In this document: positions 9,217-19,693 of the stretch, piece by piece
Layout: every line of letters starts with the position of its first letter
Position numbering within the stretch: position 1 is the first letter of the stretch
Assembly: GCA_026195895.1 (NCBI GenBank)
Contig: JAPHRO010000026.1
Location: 81,135-145,134 of the forward strand
DNA from: Gammaproteobacteria bacterium
GTDB lineage: Bacteria > Pseudomonadota > Gammaproteobacteria > SZUA-229
Reading direction: 5' to 3'
DNA length: 64,000 nt
Made by a program: the position numbers and the translations under genes
The notes under the pieces: generated by a model
The model's input: only the letters and a program-made list of their open reading frames with translations
What the model was told of the DNA's origin: nothing
The model's database searches: none

Positions 9217-9681
9217 ATGCTAAATGCTCAACAGGCAGCACCCAATTTCAGCAGCGTAAACGAAAATAATGAAACTATCAGCCTGGGTGATTTCAAGGGA
9301 AAACAAAATCTGGTTTTATATTTTTATCCCAAAGATGACACCCCAGGCTGCACTATCGAAGCCAACCAGTTCACCGCACTGGCTAATGAATTTGCCGCAT
9401 TAGATACGGTGGTTATTGGCGTCAGCAAAGATGACTGCGCATCGCACCAGACATTTATTGATAAATACAATCTTAAAATAATGTTACTGGCAGACACCAC
9501 TGGTGAATTATGTGAAGCCTATGGCGTATGGCAGGAAAAAGAAAAAAATGGCGAAAAGAAAATGGGCATAGTGCGCTCTACATTCATCATTGATAAACAG
9601 GGCCAACTGGTTGATGTGGAATATGGCGTAACGGCGGATGGCCATGCGCAAGCTATTCTAGAAAAAATCAAACAGCTTTAA
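9217..9681 (+). CDS. bcp: Thioredoxin-dependent peroxiredoxin, Bcp/PrxQ type
   Basis: A 154-residue PrxQ-type peroxiredoxin that reduces hydroperoxides. The peroxidatic cysteine is C45 in YPKDDTPGCT. The resolving cysteine usually found five residues later is replaced by Asn50, so it behaves as 1-Cys or resolves through another cysteine (in KDDCAS or GELCEAYG). An in-frame ATG at 9208 exists, but the GGAG at 9204-9207 abuts it and is correctly spaced (nine bases) for the ATG at 9217, which I therefore chose. Single gene, convergent with the LysR gene. Confidence 0.9.
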   Translation: MLNAQQAAPNFSSVNENNETISLGDFKGKQNLVLYFYPKDDTPGCTIEANQFTALANEFAALDTVVIGVSKDDCASHQTFIDKYNLKIMLLADTTGELCEAYGVWQEKEKNGEKKMGIVRSTFIIDKQGQLVDVEYGVTADGHAQAILEKIKQL

Positions 9682-9744
9682 TGCCGCCAGCTTTATGCAT
9701 GGCCTGTATATTATTGGGTTATTCACTTAACCATCGGCGCAGCA

Positions 9745-10617
9745 TCACTCCAGCACAATCCCACTAGCTATTGCTTTTTCCTGTTCAATAGCAGCCTGTT
9801 TCCGCAAACTGTTAAGCACCTGGTCCAGCACCGGGGAATCGCTATTACGCGGATAGGCCATGTAAGTTGGCAATTTAAACTGCGGGCTATCAGGCATATG
9901 AAACAACTGCCCCGCACGGATCAATGGCTCGGCCATGCGAACCGGCACAAAACAGGAACCGCCAATACTCAGAATAATCTGAACACCTAGCCAGCCAATA
10001 TTCACCACCTGGGCCGGGCGCTCCAGATCAGGGTAACTGCTGCTGTGCTGAGCATAAAATGCCGGACCCCAGTCAACATAAATATAATCTTCATCGGGCC
10101 AGGGTTTATTCGGGTCAGTGGTCAGCAATACCAGCGTCTCATCAAACAGGTGCTGCACATGAATACCCGGGCTGTGCTGCGGCGTATACATAAGTGCCAC
10201 ATCCATGGTGCCCTCGATGACGCGACGCATCAGGTCTTCTTCAAAACCAATTTCACTGCGAATGGAAATATCCGGCGAGGTGCGCCGCATTTCACCCACC
10301 CAGCGAGGCAGGAGTATTTCCCATAATGCAATACGAGCACCTATGGTAATGCTGGCTCGATAGCGACTGGGCAAACCGACATCATGGCGTGCCTGCTCCA
10401 GGGTCAGAATAAAAGCTTTGGCGTGATGCACAAAACGTCTGCCCGCAGGTGTCAGCGTTGCCCCCGAACGGTTACGCACAAACAGGCTGGCGCCCAGATA
10501 AGCTTCCAGCGATTGAATGCGACTACTCACTGTCGACTGTGTAACGTGCAACCGCGTGGCCGCTTCAAGAAAACTACCATTGGCTGCCACGGCGAGAAAA
10601 GTTCTGACCTGATTCAT
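9745..10617 (-). CDS. LysR-family transcriptional regulator
   Basis: A 290-residue LysR regulator. The winged helix-turn-helix is at residues 1-60, beginning MNQVRTFLAVAANGSFLEAA and continuing RLHVTQSTVSSRIQSLE. The effector-binding domain follows from about residue 90 (ASITIGARIALWEILLPRW). An in-frame ATG at 10659 would add 14 residues, but those codons cover a perfect operator-like palindrome and the family consensus begins at MNQVRTF, so I start at 10617. It is divergent from the HPP-CBS-DsrC-like unit and almost certainly controls it. The inducer cannot be read from sequence. Confidence 0.92.
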   Translation of the reverse strand: MNQVRTFLAVAANGSFLEAATRLHVTQSTVSSRIQSLEAYLGASLFVRNRSGATLTPAGRRFVHHAKAFILTLEQARHDVGLPSRYRASITIGARIALWEILLPRWVGEMRRTSPDISIRSEIGFEEDLMRRVIEGTMDVALMYTPQHSPGIHVQHLFDETLVLLTTDPNKPWPDEDYIYVDWGPAFYAQHSSSYPDLERPAQVVNIGWLGVQIILSIGGSCFVPVRMAEPLIRAGQLFHMPDSPQFKLPTYMAYPRNSDSPVLDQVLNSLRKQAAIEQEKAIASGIVLE

Positions 10618-10625
10618 ATCCATGG

Positions 10626-10654
10626 CATTAATATCGGTTATTTCGATATTAATG
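10626..10654. promoter_or_regulatory. Perfect 11-bp inverted repeat, LysR operator candidate
   Basis: CATTAATATCG (10626-10636) and CGATATTAATG (10644-10654) are exact reverse complements around a 7-base spacer. Inside is ATC-N9-GAT, a form of the T-N11-A box recognised by LysR regulators. It begins nine bases upstream of the LysR start codon and about 50 bases upstream of the HPP gene, which suits autorepression together with activation of the divergent unit. Confidence 0.75.
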
Positions 10655-10669
10655 TCCAATAAAAATCGT

Positions 10670-10705
10670 TTGTGTTATATCAAAAGTAACTTATATAGTT
10701 ACTTT
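10670..10705 (+). promoter_or_regulatory. Promoter with a second inverted repeat; possible leaderless start of HPP gene
   Basis: TTGTGT (10670-10675) with TATATA (10692-10697), spacing 16, is a plausible -35/-10 pair. The -10 lies in the spacer of a second repeat, AAAGTAAC (10683-10690) and GTTACTTT (10698-10705), which ends directly at the ATG at 10706. There is no ribosome site before that ATG, and a transcript from this -10 would start within a few bases of it, so a leaderless mRNA is possible. Confidence 0.4.
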
Positions 10706-11692
10706 ATGAAATTTCTTAACCACACCATGAGCGCCATCGCCCAATTTATAGGCCTGGAGAGTAACAAAACGGGACACCTGGAGAAATGGGTATCAGCCAC
10801 AGGCGGGCTGGCTGGCATTTTGACGGTTACTTTCATTAGCCAGCAGTTCCTCGGTCTACAGGCGGTTTCCCTGGTAGTGGCTTCTATGGGAGCTACCGCC
10901 GTACTGGTATTTGCCGTGCCCCATGGCCCATTATCTCAACCCTGGGCAGTGCTGGGAGGGCATCTGGTTTCTGCCGTGATTGGTGTGGCCTGCGCACGCT
11001 GGATCCCGGATCAGCTCTTCGCCTCGGCGGTGGCGGTGGCGCTGGCGATTGGCAGTATGCATTATCTGCGTTGCATTCATCCCCCGGGAGGTGCAACGGC
11101 ACTTACTGCGGTTATTGGCGGTGCAAATCTGCAGGCGCTGGGTTTTCAGTATGCGCTCACCCCGGTTTTATTGAACGCAGTCACCATAGTCATTATTGCC
11201 ATTGTATTTAACTATGCCTTTAGCTGGCGTCGTTATCCTGCCTCTCTCGCTGTGCGCCATGCAGCACCAGTAGCTGCCAGCCATGATGCACAGGAAACCC
11301 GGCAGGAGAGCCTGAATGAAAATGACCTGCAAACAGCTTTACAGACAATGGACAGCACCATTGATATCAGCAGCCAGGATCTGGCACATATCTATCACCT
11401 GACCCAGCAAAATAAACTAACCGCTCGACTCAAACCTGCTGACCTTCAGCTGGGCAATTACTACGGTAATGGTCTGTTCGGTAGTGACTGGCAGGTGCGA
11501 CAAATTATTGATATGACCACGCCGATGACATCCACGGAAGATCTATTGAAATACAAAATCGTTGCTGGCCCAGATCGACGCAATACCGGCACCAGCAGTT
11601 TTGACGCATTTGCCAAATGGGCCAGTTACGAAGTATTTCTCAACGAGAGTTCGTGGCAACGTAAAAAACCGGTAGAGTTAGTTTATGCTTAA
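10706..11692 (+). CDS. HPP-family integral membrane protein with C-terminal extension
   Basis: A 328-residue protein. Residues about 25-172 form the HPP domain with four to five membrane helices and the signature HPPGGATAL at 125-133. Cyanobacterial and plastid HPP proteins have been reported to move nitrite, so an anion transporter is a reasonable guess. After the membrane part comes a soluble tail of about 130 residues with no family I recognise. Its start (residues 207-242) resembles the N-terminus of the next gene's product: D-x3-ALQ-x2-D-x3-DIS-x2-DL. The ATG at 10706 follows the promoter repeat; MSAIAQ at 10727 is an alternative. First gene of a unit of three. Confidence 0.85.
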   Translation: MKFLNHTMSAIAQFIGLESNKTGHLEKWVSATGGLAGILTVTFISQQFLGLQAVSLVVASMGATAVLVFAVPHGPLSQPWAVLGGHLVSAVIGVACARWIPDQLFASAVAVALAIGSMHYLRCIHPPGGATALTAVIGGANLQALGFQYALTPVLLNAVTIVIIAIVFNYAFSWRRYPASLAVRHAAPVAASHDAQETRQESLNENDLQTALQTMDSTIDISSQDLAHIYHLTQQNKLTARLKPADLQLGNYYGNGLFGSDWQVRQIIDMTTPMTSTEDLLKYKIVAGPDRRNTGTSSFDAFAKWASYEVFLNESSWQRKKPVELVYA

Positions 11693-11717
11693 TAGCAAAA
11701 ACCAGCGGGAGCAAAAC

Positions 11718-12341
11718 ATGGACAAAGATAATACACAAAAACTGCAGCCAGATGATTTTGCAATGGCGTTACAGGAGCTCGACACCTTCGTTGATATCTC
11801 TGTCGATGATCTGATGCAACTCCACCAGTCGGCAGAAAAATTTGCCCGCATGCGCACTAAAGGAAGCTTACGCATAGTGACATTGATGACACAGCCAGTA
11901 ACAACTGTGCAGCCCAATTGCTCATTAGCGGATGCGGCGCATATTCTGGTTACAGCTAAAATTAGTGGCTTGCCAGTTGTTGATGATAAACACCAGCTGG
12001 TTGGTATTATTACCGAAGCCGATTTCTTACGCGCCCTTGGCATCCCCGCCCATCATCCCAAACATAGTTTATGGCAGACACTGGAAAGCATGTTCAAACA
12101 CGAGCTACAGGTGCGCGAACCAGAGGGTCTGGTCGCTGATTTAATGAGGACGGAGGTGATCACGGCATCACCACAACAAACACTGCACCAGGCACTGGAC
12201 ATAATGAAGCAGCACGAGATTAAACGTCTTATCGTCTGCAACGAGGTAAATCACGTAGTCGGAATTATTACTCGCTCCGATCTGGTTCGCGTTTTTTTCG
12301 ACCATTTCAAAACAACAAACAAAGACATCAGTAAAGGTTAA
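11718..12341 (+). CDS. CBS-domain pair protein
   Basis: A 207-residue soluble protein. Residues 13-46 form the short module shared with the tail of the upstream HPP protein (DFAMALQELDTFVDIS then DDL). Two CBS domains follow, at about 57-109 (LMTQPVTTVQP to LVGIITEADFLRALG) and 140-195 (MRTEVITASP to VVGIITRSDLVRVF). CBS pairs bind adenosyl nucleotides and gate transporters or enzymes, so it may regulate the HPP protein through the shared module. ATG at 11718 has GGGAG eight bases upstream; the frame is open back to 11685, overlapping the HPP stop. Confidence 0.9.
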   Translation: MDKDNTQKLQPDDFAMALQELDTFVDISVDDLMQLHQSAEKFARMRTKGSLRIVTLMTQPVTTVQPNCSLADAAHILVTAKISGLPVVDDKHQLVGIITEADFLRALGIPAHHPKHSLWQTLESMFKHELQVREPEGLVADLMRTEVITASPQQTLHQALDIMKQHEIKRLIVCNEVNHVVGIITRSDLVRVFFDHFKTTNKDISKG

Positions 12342-12347
12342 ATCATC

Positions 12348-12989
12348 ATGATCTGTGTTAACGTTATTATGAAATTTTCTAATCAGCCATTAAAACGGAC
12401 ACCTGTCGAATTGATACTGGATGAAGATGGCAGGCATATCGGCCCCGTAGCGACTGACCGTTCGGGTAATGCCTGTTTCGACATACCCAATAACAGCGGT
12501 AAGATTCTGGTCGCCGGCATTGAGCGCTACCAGGGCCGACTTGCTGGCGAGATCGTTATTGAACTGTGGAGTCTTACTGAAACCGGGTACAGTTCCGATG
12601 GTGCGGCGACAGATGAAACCAGTGGCAGCAATGCTTATCCTGGCATGAGCACACGCGGCATAATAATTGATAACCATGAAGTATTAACTGACAGTGAAGG
12701 CTACCTGGTTAATCCGAGTGACTGGAGTGAAGAATTTGTCCGCCAGCAGGCCAGCCTTGAAGGCCTGAAATTAAACAGTGAACACTGGGAAATTATTCGT
12801 TTTCAGCGTGACTGGTATGCAAACCATGGGCGCCAGGCCACAGTGCGTGACATGATTAAGGCCTTCCGAAAATTATGGGGCGATGAAAAAGGCAGCAATC
12901 ATTACCTGCATCTGTTATTTCCACGTGGCGGACCACAAAAACAGGGAAATCGTCTGGCCGGTTTATTACGAACCAAAGGGGAGCACTAA
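12348..12989 (+). CDS. DsrC/TusE-family protein lacking both cysteines, fused to an N-terminal beta domain (RspA-like)
   Basis: A 213-residue protein. Residues 105-213 match DsrC/TusE: IIIDNHEVLTDSEGYLVNPSDW, the W..RF.RDWY helix, REATVRD-like RQATVRDMIKAFRKLWG and the C-terminal arm FPRGGPQKQGNRLAGL. The two redox cysteines of DsrC are replaced, by Asn201 and Glu212. Such cysteine-less members have been termed RspA and proposed to be regulatory. The first about 80 residues look like an independent beta-sandwich (VELILDEDGRHIGPVATD, GNACFDIP, RYQGRLAGEIVIEL), then a Ser/Gly-rich linker at 80-103. The gene starts six bases after the CBS stop. It cannot perform the thiol chemistry of DsrC or TusE. 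Confidence 0.85.
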   Translation: MICVNVIMKFSNQPLKRTPVELILDEDGRHIGPVATDRSGNACFDIPNNSGKILVAGIERYQGRLAGEIVIELWSLTETGYSSDGAATDETSGSNAYPGMSTRGIIIDNHEVLTDSEGYLVNPSDWSEEFVRQQASLEGLKLNSEHWEIIRFQRDWYANHGRQATVRDMIKAFRKLWGDEKGSNHYLHLLFPRGGPQKQGNRLAGLLRTKGEH

Positions 12990-13082
12990 GTTTTCAGAAA
13001 ATTCCGCTGCAAATGCAATTGAAATATCTTACTCGGAACTAACAAGCCTGGTGTGAACGCCGGTTAATAAACAGGCGAAATA

Positions 13083-14006
13083 TTATTTAGCTGCACCACC
13101 AAACAGGTTGAATAAATTAAAATCATGCTTAAATGACACGCGCTTTGCCGCAGGAATTTTCTTATCCAGCATATTCATATACAGGCTCATTTGATGGTCT
13201 TTTAAATTACTTTCATTTAACGGCTGCTGGGTAAACCGGGTAGCACGCATCATACTGCTGACACCTTCCAGCAAAGCATACGTGTTAGCTTCCAGCAAAA
13301 CGATCTCTTTACCGAGATGCCAGTAAATATCAATATCATTAATATCCACCGGATCCAGCGGTGGCACCAGCGGCACCAGATCTTTGGGCATTACCACACG
13401 AAAAACCTTAAGATGCTGAAATTTATTTGCGCCAGCCACATTGGTAACCTTGGGTTGTCCAAAAGTAATGACCGGTCCGGTCTGGTAATTATCAACATCC
13501 AGATACATCGCCAGAATCAGCGCAACGGCACCACCCAGACTATGACCGGTAGTACTAATCATATAATCAGTTTTTAATTGCGGTTTGATTTCTGCATAAA
13601 TCGCCTGTGCCGCCCGAGAAAAACCATTATGCAGGCGTATACCCGTATGCTTATCCGGCGTCAGCTTGAGCGCCACATCAACGATTGCGTTTTCAATATT
13701 GGACGTGCCCCGCACCGCAATGATTTGTGTTTTAGCAATATTATCGGTCTGTAAGAAATAGGAAATTTCAATGGCCGGTATTTTACTATAATGCGTAAAC
13801 GAATAATTTTTTGAAAACCGCTGCTGCTGAATTTCAGCTTTCGCCTGATATGCAGCATTGGAAAATTCGGCATACTGCTGAATTGCAATGAAATCTATAG
13901 CGTCCTGACCTGGATGCGTCGTCGCAAACGCGCCGGGTGCAAAAACCACGACCAGCGACATCAGGAAACTGAAGAAATAGTTTGAACTTTGAGTAAACAT
14001 AATCAT
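13083..14006 (-). CDS. Class 3 lipase-like alpha/beta hydrolase, exported
   Basis: A 307-residue lipase_3 family enzyme with an N-terminal signal peptide (about residues 9-28, ending GAFA). The nucleophile elbow is GHSLGG with Ser156. The oxyanion segment AVRGTSN is at 97-103 and GFSRAA at 128-133. FGQPKVTN follows the elbow as in other members. Asp209 (MPKDLVP) and His230 (YWHLGKE) complete a likely triad. Substrate probably acylglycerol or another ester, not determined. The start overlaps the DUF4197 stop (TAATG), so the two are coupled. Confidence 0.88.
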   Translation of the reverse strand: MIMFTQSSNYFFSFLMSLVVVFAPGAFATTHPGQDAIDFIAIQQYAEFSNAAYQAKAEIQQQRFSKNYSFTHYSKIPAIEISYFLQTDNIAKTQIIAVRGTSNIENAIVDVALKLTPDKHTGIRLHNGFSRAAQAIYAEIKPQLKTDYMISTTGHSLGGAVALILAMYLDVDNYQTGPVITFGQPKVTNVAGANKFQHLKVFRVVMPKDLVPLVPPLDPVDINDIDIYWHLGKEIVLLEANTYALLEGVSSMMRATRFTQQPLNESNLKDHQMSLYMNMLDKKIPAAKRVSFKHDFNLFNLFGGAAK

Positions 14007-14755
14007 TAATTCCCTATACTGCCAAATACGTCTTTAAGTAAATCGGTTGTGCGCGCTAACGGCTGCTGCCGAATCCGCTTCTCTTCATCCGCAATTTTAA
14101 TAAACAAACCGTCTATCGCTTTGTCGGTGACATACCGATCAATATCCAGACTGTCTTTATCAATATATTTCGCCATGAAACCCGCTTTTTTAATCATTTT
14201 TTTATAGCTCTCTGTGACACCAACAGCATTGGTTGCCTGCTTTACAACAGGATGAATTGCATCATGCAAATGCGCAGCACTGGTACGCCTGAAATATTGA
14301 GTTGCCGCATCATCCTTACCATTCAGTATATTAATCGCATCCGTTAAGGACATATTTTTCAGCGCACTGATAAAAATATCAGTCGTTTTCGGCACCGCCT
14401 GCTCTGCTGCACGATTCATGGTATTAACAAATCGATCCGCTGTTTTTTGTTGCCCCAGTTTTCTTAAGCCTTTCTCCACTTTCTTTAACGTTTCTGGCAT
14501 AGGTATTTTTACGGCAGCATCACCCAGAAATCCATTTTCCTTGCCCAGTTGTTTTATTGCCTTGTCCACACCTTGATTCAGCGCCTGCTTCAAACCATCA
14601 ACAATAACGTCTTCTGACAATGAAGAATGACTATTGTTTACAGTTTCTTCTTTAACTGATTCTTTTAAATCATTTAAATAGTCTCGCCAGCCCGCTTGTG
14701 ACAATTGGGAAAATGAAATCAATGCCAGCAACAAAAAACACCTGAATAAAAGCAT
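14006..14755 (-). CDS. DUF4197 family protein, exported
   Basis: A 249-residue protein with a signal peptide (residues 1-21, ending LSQAG) and a DUF4197 domain covering most of the rest. The family pattern is visible: GLKQALNQGVDKAIKQLG, FLGDAAVKIPMPETLKKVEKGLRKLGQ, FVNTMNRAAEQAVP, and DAINILNGKDDAATQYFR. All helical by appearance. Function unknown; periplasmic location expected. It heads a two-gene unit with the lipase, downstream of the icd terminator. Confidence 0.88.
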   Translation of the reverse strand: MLLFRCFLLLALISFSQLSQAGWRDYLNDLKESVKEETVNNSHSSLSEDVIVDGLKQALNQGVDKAIKQLGKENGFLGDAAVKIPMPETLKKVEKGLRKLGQQKTADRFVNTMNRAAEQAVPKTTDIFISALKNMSLTDAINILNGKDDAATQYFRRTSAAHLHDAIHPVVKQATNAVGVTESYKKMIKKAGFMAKYIDKDSLDIDRYVTDKAIDGLFIKIADEEKRIRQQPLARTTDLLKDVFGSIGN

Positions 14756-14770
14756 AAAAATTGTCCTGCA

Positions 14771-14796
14771 AAAAAATGAGCGCCCTCAGGCGCTCA
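14771..14796 (-). terminator. Rho-independent terminator of icd
   Basis: TGAGCGCC (14777-14784) and GGCGCTCA (14789-14796) form an 8-bp stem with a 4-base loop; the A run at 14771-14776 gives a U tract on the minus strand. It lies 35 bases after the icd stop. Confidence 0.88.
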
Positions 14797-14830
14797 ACAT
14801 TCTAGAAAAAAATTTAGAAAAGGCTTAACG

Positions 14831-17098
<2,268 letters not shown>

Positions 17099-17174
17099 TT
17101 AACCCTGGATCATCCCCCATGCACCCTAAAACTTGGTCTCGAACAGGCGATCACTTTCACATGCAACAGGCATA

Positions 17175-17205
17175 AAAAAGGCCGAACAATCTGTTCGGCC
17201 TTTTT
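17175..17205. terminator. Rho-independent terminator of fbp
   Basis: AAAAAGGCCGAACA (17175-17188) pairs with TGTTCGGCCTTTTT (17192-17205) around a 3-base loop. It sits 23 bases past the fbp stop on the minus strand; the symmetric A and T runs would allow it to work in both directions. Confidence 0.92.
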
Positions 17206-17227
17206 AAGATTAGAGCAGCAAAAATAG

Positions 17228-18268
17228 CTACACCGCATCTTTTTTCTTTTTGGCTTTACCAGAGCCTTTCAGGTGATATTCAACCACCCGTTCAACTTCT
17301 GCTTTTGATCCCAGCACCACCGGCACCCGCTGGTGCAGATCTTTGGCATCCACATCCAGTATCCGTTCCCGGCCGGTTGAACTCATGCCGCCCGCCTGCT
17401 CAACAATATAGCTCATCGGATTGGCTTCATACATCAGGCGTAATTTACCGGCTTTTGATGGATCCCGGTTATCGTAGGGATACATGAAAATACCACCGCG
17501 CACCAGGATACGATAAACCTCCGCCACCATGGAAGCGACCCAGCGCATATTATAGCGTTTACCCAGCGGGCCTTTTTCACCCTGAACACAGTCTTCGATG
17601 TATTCTTTCATCGGCTCTTCCCAGAACCGCTTGTTAGCCATATTGATGGCATATTCCGTGGTTTCTTCGGGGATTTTACAGCCTTCGGTAGTCAGTACGA
17701 ATTCACCAATACTGTTGTCCAGGGTGAACATGTTTACGCCCTGACCAGTGGTTAGCACCAGCACCGTTGCCGGGCCGTACACAACAAAACCCGCCGCTTT
17801 CTGATCCGCACCATTCTGGTAGAAATCTTCCAGCGTTGGATCGGCGCGACAGCCCATAGGGGCTTTCAGTACAGAGAAAATCGTACCGACAGAAATATTC
17901 ACGTCGATATTAGATGAGCCGTCCAGCGGATCGAACATCAGCAGGTATTCACCGCGCTCAACCGCAGGCACCAGAATGGGATCATCCACTTCTTCCGAGC
18001 CCATACCCGCCACCAGACCGCTGAATTTCATGTGATTGACCATGATATCGTTGGTAATAATATCCAGTTCTTTCTGGGTTTCACCCTGCACATTTTCCGA
18101 ACCCGCCACACCCAGCACACCGGATAATTCGCCACGGCTCACCGTTGCTGCTATTTCCTTACAGGTAATACTCACTTCGTGGATTAATTCAATTAAATCG
18201 TAGGACAGGTCAACACCTGCGCGTTTTTCATGCAACAGAAATTGCTTAAGTTTCATACCTGTAGTCAT
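17228..18268 (-). CDS. fbp: Fructose-1,6-bisphosphatase, class 1
   Basis: Hydrolyses fructose-1,6-bisphosphate to fructose-6-phosphate in gluconeogenesis or the Calvin cycle. The class 1 metal site is visible: GMGSEEVDD, then MFDPLDGSSNIDVNISVGTIFS. The substrate part contains YNMRWVASMVAEVYRIL, GGIFMYPYD, RLMYEANPMSYIVEQAGG and the terminal VPVVLGSKAEVERV. I start at the ATG at 18268, with GGGAG five bases upstream; the longer frame to 18280 would begin with TTG inside that site. 346 residues. The terminal lysine-rich tail is short. Rubisco is not in the window, so autotrophy is not proven by this gene. Confidence 0.96.
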   Translation of the reverse strand: MTTGMKLKQFLLHEKRAGVDLSYDLIELIHEVSITCKEIAATVSRGELSGVLGVAGSENVQGETQKELDIITNDIMVNHMKFSGLVAGMGSEEVDDPILVPAVERGEYLLMFDPLDGSSNIDVNISVGTIFSVLKAPMGCRADPTLEDFYQNGADQKAAGFVVYGPATVLVLTTGQGVNMFTLDNSIGEFVLTTEGCKIPEETTEYAINMANKRFWEEPMKEYIEDCVQGEKGPLGKRYNMRWVASMVAEVYRILVRGGIFMYPYDNRDPSKAGKLRLMYEANPMSYIVEQAGGMSSTGRERILDVDAKDLHQRVPVVLGSKAEVERVVEYHLKGSGKAKKKKDAV

Positions 18269-18468
18269 AACAACTCCCAATAAACGTTATATATCGTCAC
18301 CAGGAAAGTTGCTCAGGGGGGAGGTTCTTTCGCCGGTTCTCACAAGGCGGCGTATATTAGCATATTATGTATTATTATTATACTGTCAGGATTATTAACG
18401 CCGCACTAATAAATCATAGAAATATCAATAACCTGGAGAGGCCAACATCCAAACCATCAGGTGAATAA

Positions 18469-19665
18469 CTAAACCTGTAAGCCCGCCGCCTGCGCCGATG
18501 CCCAGGCCCATTGGAAATTAAACCCGCCGAGCTGGCCGGTGACATCGACCACTTCGCCAATAAAATACAGCCCCGGCTGTTTTTTCGCTACCATGGTTTT
18601 TGACGACAGTTCGTCAGTGTCTACACCGCCCAGAGTGACCTCAGCAGTTTTATAACCTTCGGTAGATTCGGGATAGAGTTTCCAGTGATGAAACCGGTGC
18701 GCCATGTCACTGAGCTGTTTTTCACTGAACTGGTTAATGGGCCTATCAAGTGACCAGATTTCGCATAGCCGCAGCGCCAGTCGTTTCGGCAATTGGCTGG
18801 ACAGAATATTTTTCAGCTCCATTTTTGGATGCAGTCTTCGCTGCTCCTGCAAATAGCCCAGTAGATTGAAGCCCGGTAATAAATCAATCAGAATAAAATC
18901 ACCAGGCTTCCAGTAGGATGAAATCTGCAAAATGGCCGGCCCGCTCAAGCCTTTATGGGTAAAGAGCAAGCCACCGCTGACACTTTCATTATTGCAGCAC
19001 ACCGACACTTCGGTAGACAAGCCTGACAGGCCAGCTAATTTTTCCTGCCATTTTTTCTGTAACACAAACGGCACCAGTGAGGCATGCGTGGCTAACACAT
19101 TTATGCCGAACTGTTTTGCGATTGCATAACCGAAACCCGTTGCACCCAGCGTGGGAATAGACAAACCGCCGGTAGCCACCACCAGCGATTCGGCACTGTA
19201 TTGACCATCAGTGGTTGCCAGCAAAAACTGATCCTGCTTGCTAATTTTTTTTATGCTACAACGGGCTTTAATTTTCACACCTGCCCGTGCGCATTCGGCC
19301 AACAGCATTTGTAGAATATCTCTGGAACTGTTTTTACAGAACAGTTGCCCGGCATCTTTCTCGACATATTCAATCTGATGCTGTTCAACTAGCGCCAGAA
19401 AATCATAAGGGGTATAGCGTTTTAAGGCCGATTTACAAAAATGGGGATTTGCCGAAAAGTAATTTTCCGCCGTTGCGTACAGATTGGTAAAATTGCAGCG
19501 GCCACCCCCCGACATCAGAATTTTTTTACCAACTTTATTGGCGTGATCCAGCACCAGCACTTTACGCCCGCGCTGCCCGGCTGCAATTGCACACATTAGG
19601 CCCGCAGCACCGGCACCAATAATAATGACGTCATATTCATGAGTAGTATGCGGAGACGATTGCAT
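18469..19665 (-). CDS. NAD(P)/FAD-dependent oxidoreductase, HI0933/BaiN family
   Basis: A 398-residue flavoprotein of the HI0933 (YhiN/BaiN) family. The FAD-binding motif VIIIGAGAAGLMCAIAAGQRG starts near residue 14 and the family signature KVGKKILMSGGGRCNFTN follows at about 44-61. The C-terminal FAD-contact stretch GEVVDVTGQLGGFNFQWAWASA is intact. The physiological substrate of most members is not known. The frame is open upstream to 19758, but homologous sequence begins at the ATG at 19665. 28 bases separate it from the upstream fructosamine kinase-like gene. Confidence 0.9.
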   Translation of the reverse strand: MQSSPHTTHEYDVIIIGAGAAGLMCAIAAGQRGRKVLVLDHANKVGKKILMSGGGRCNFTNLYATAENYFSANPHFCKSALKRYTPYDFLALVEQHQIEYVEKDAGQLFCKNSSRDILQMLLAECARAGVKIKARCSIKKISKQDQFLLATTDGQYSAESLVVATGGLSIPTLGATGFGYAIAKQFGINVLATHASLVPFVLQKKWQEKLAGLSGLSTEVSVCCNNESVSGGLLFTHKGLSGPAILQISSYWKPGDFILIDLLPGFNLLGYLQEQRRLHPKMELKNILSSQLPKRLALRLCEIWSLDRPINQFSEKQLSDMAHRFHHWKLYPESTEGYKTAEVTLGGVDTDELSSKTMVAKKQPGLYFIGEVVDVTGQLGGFNFQWAWASAQAAGLQV

Positions 19666-19693
19666 AGAATTTTTGCGGATCAGAGCAGCAATT

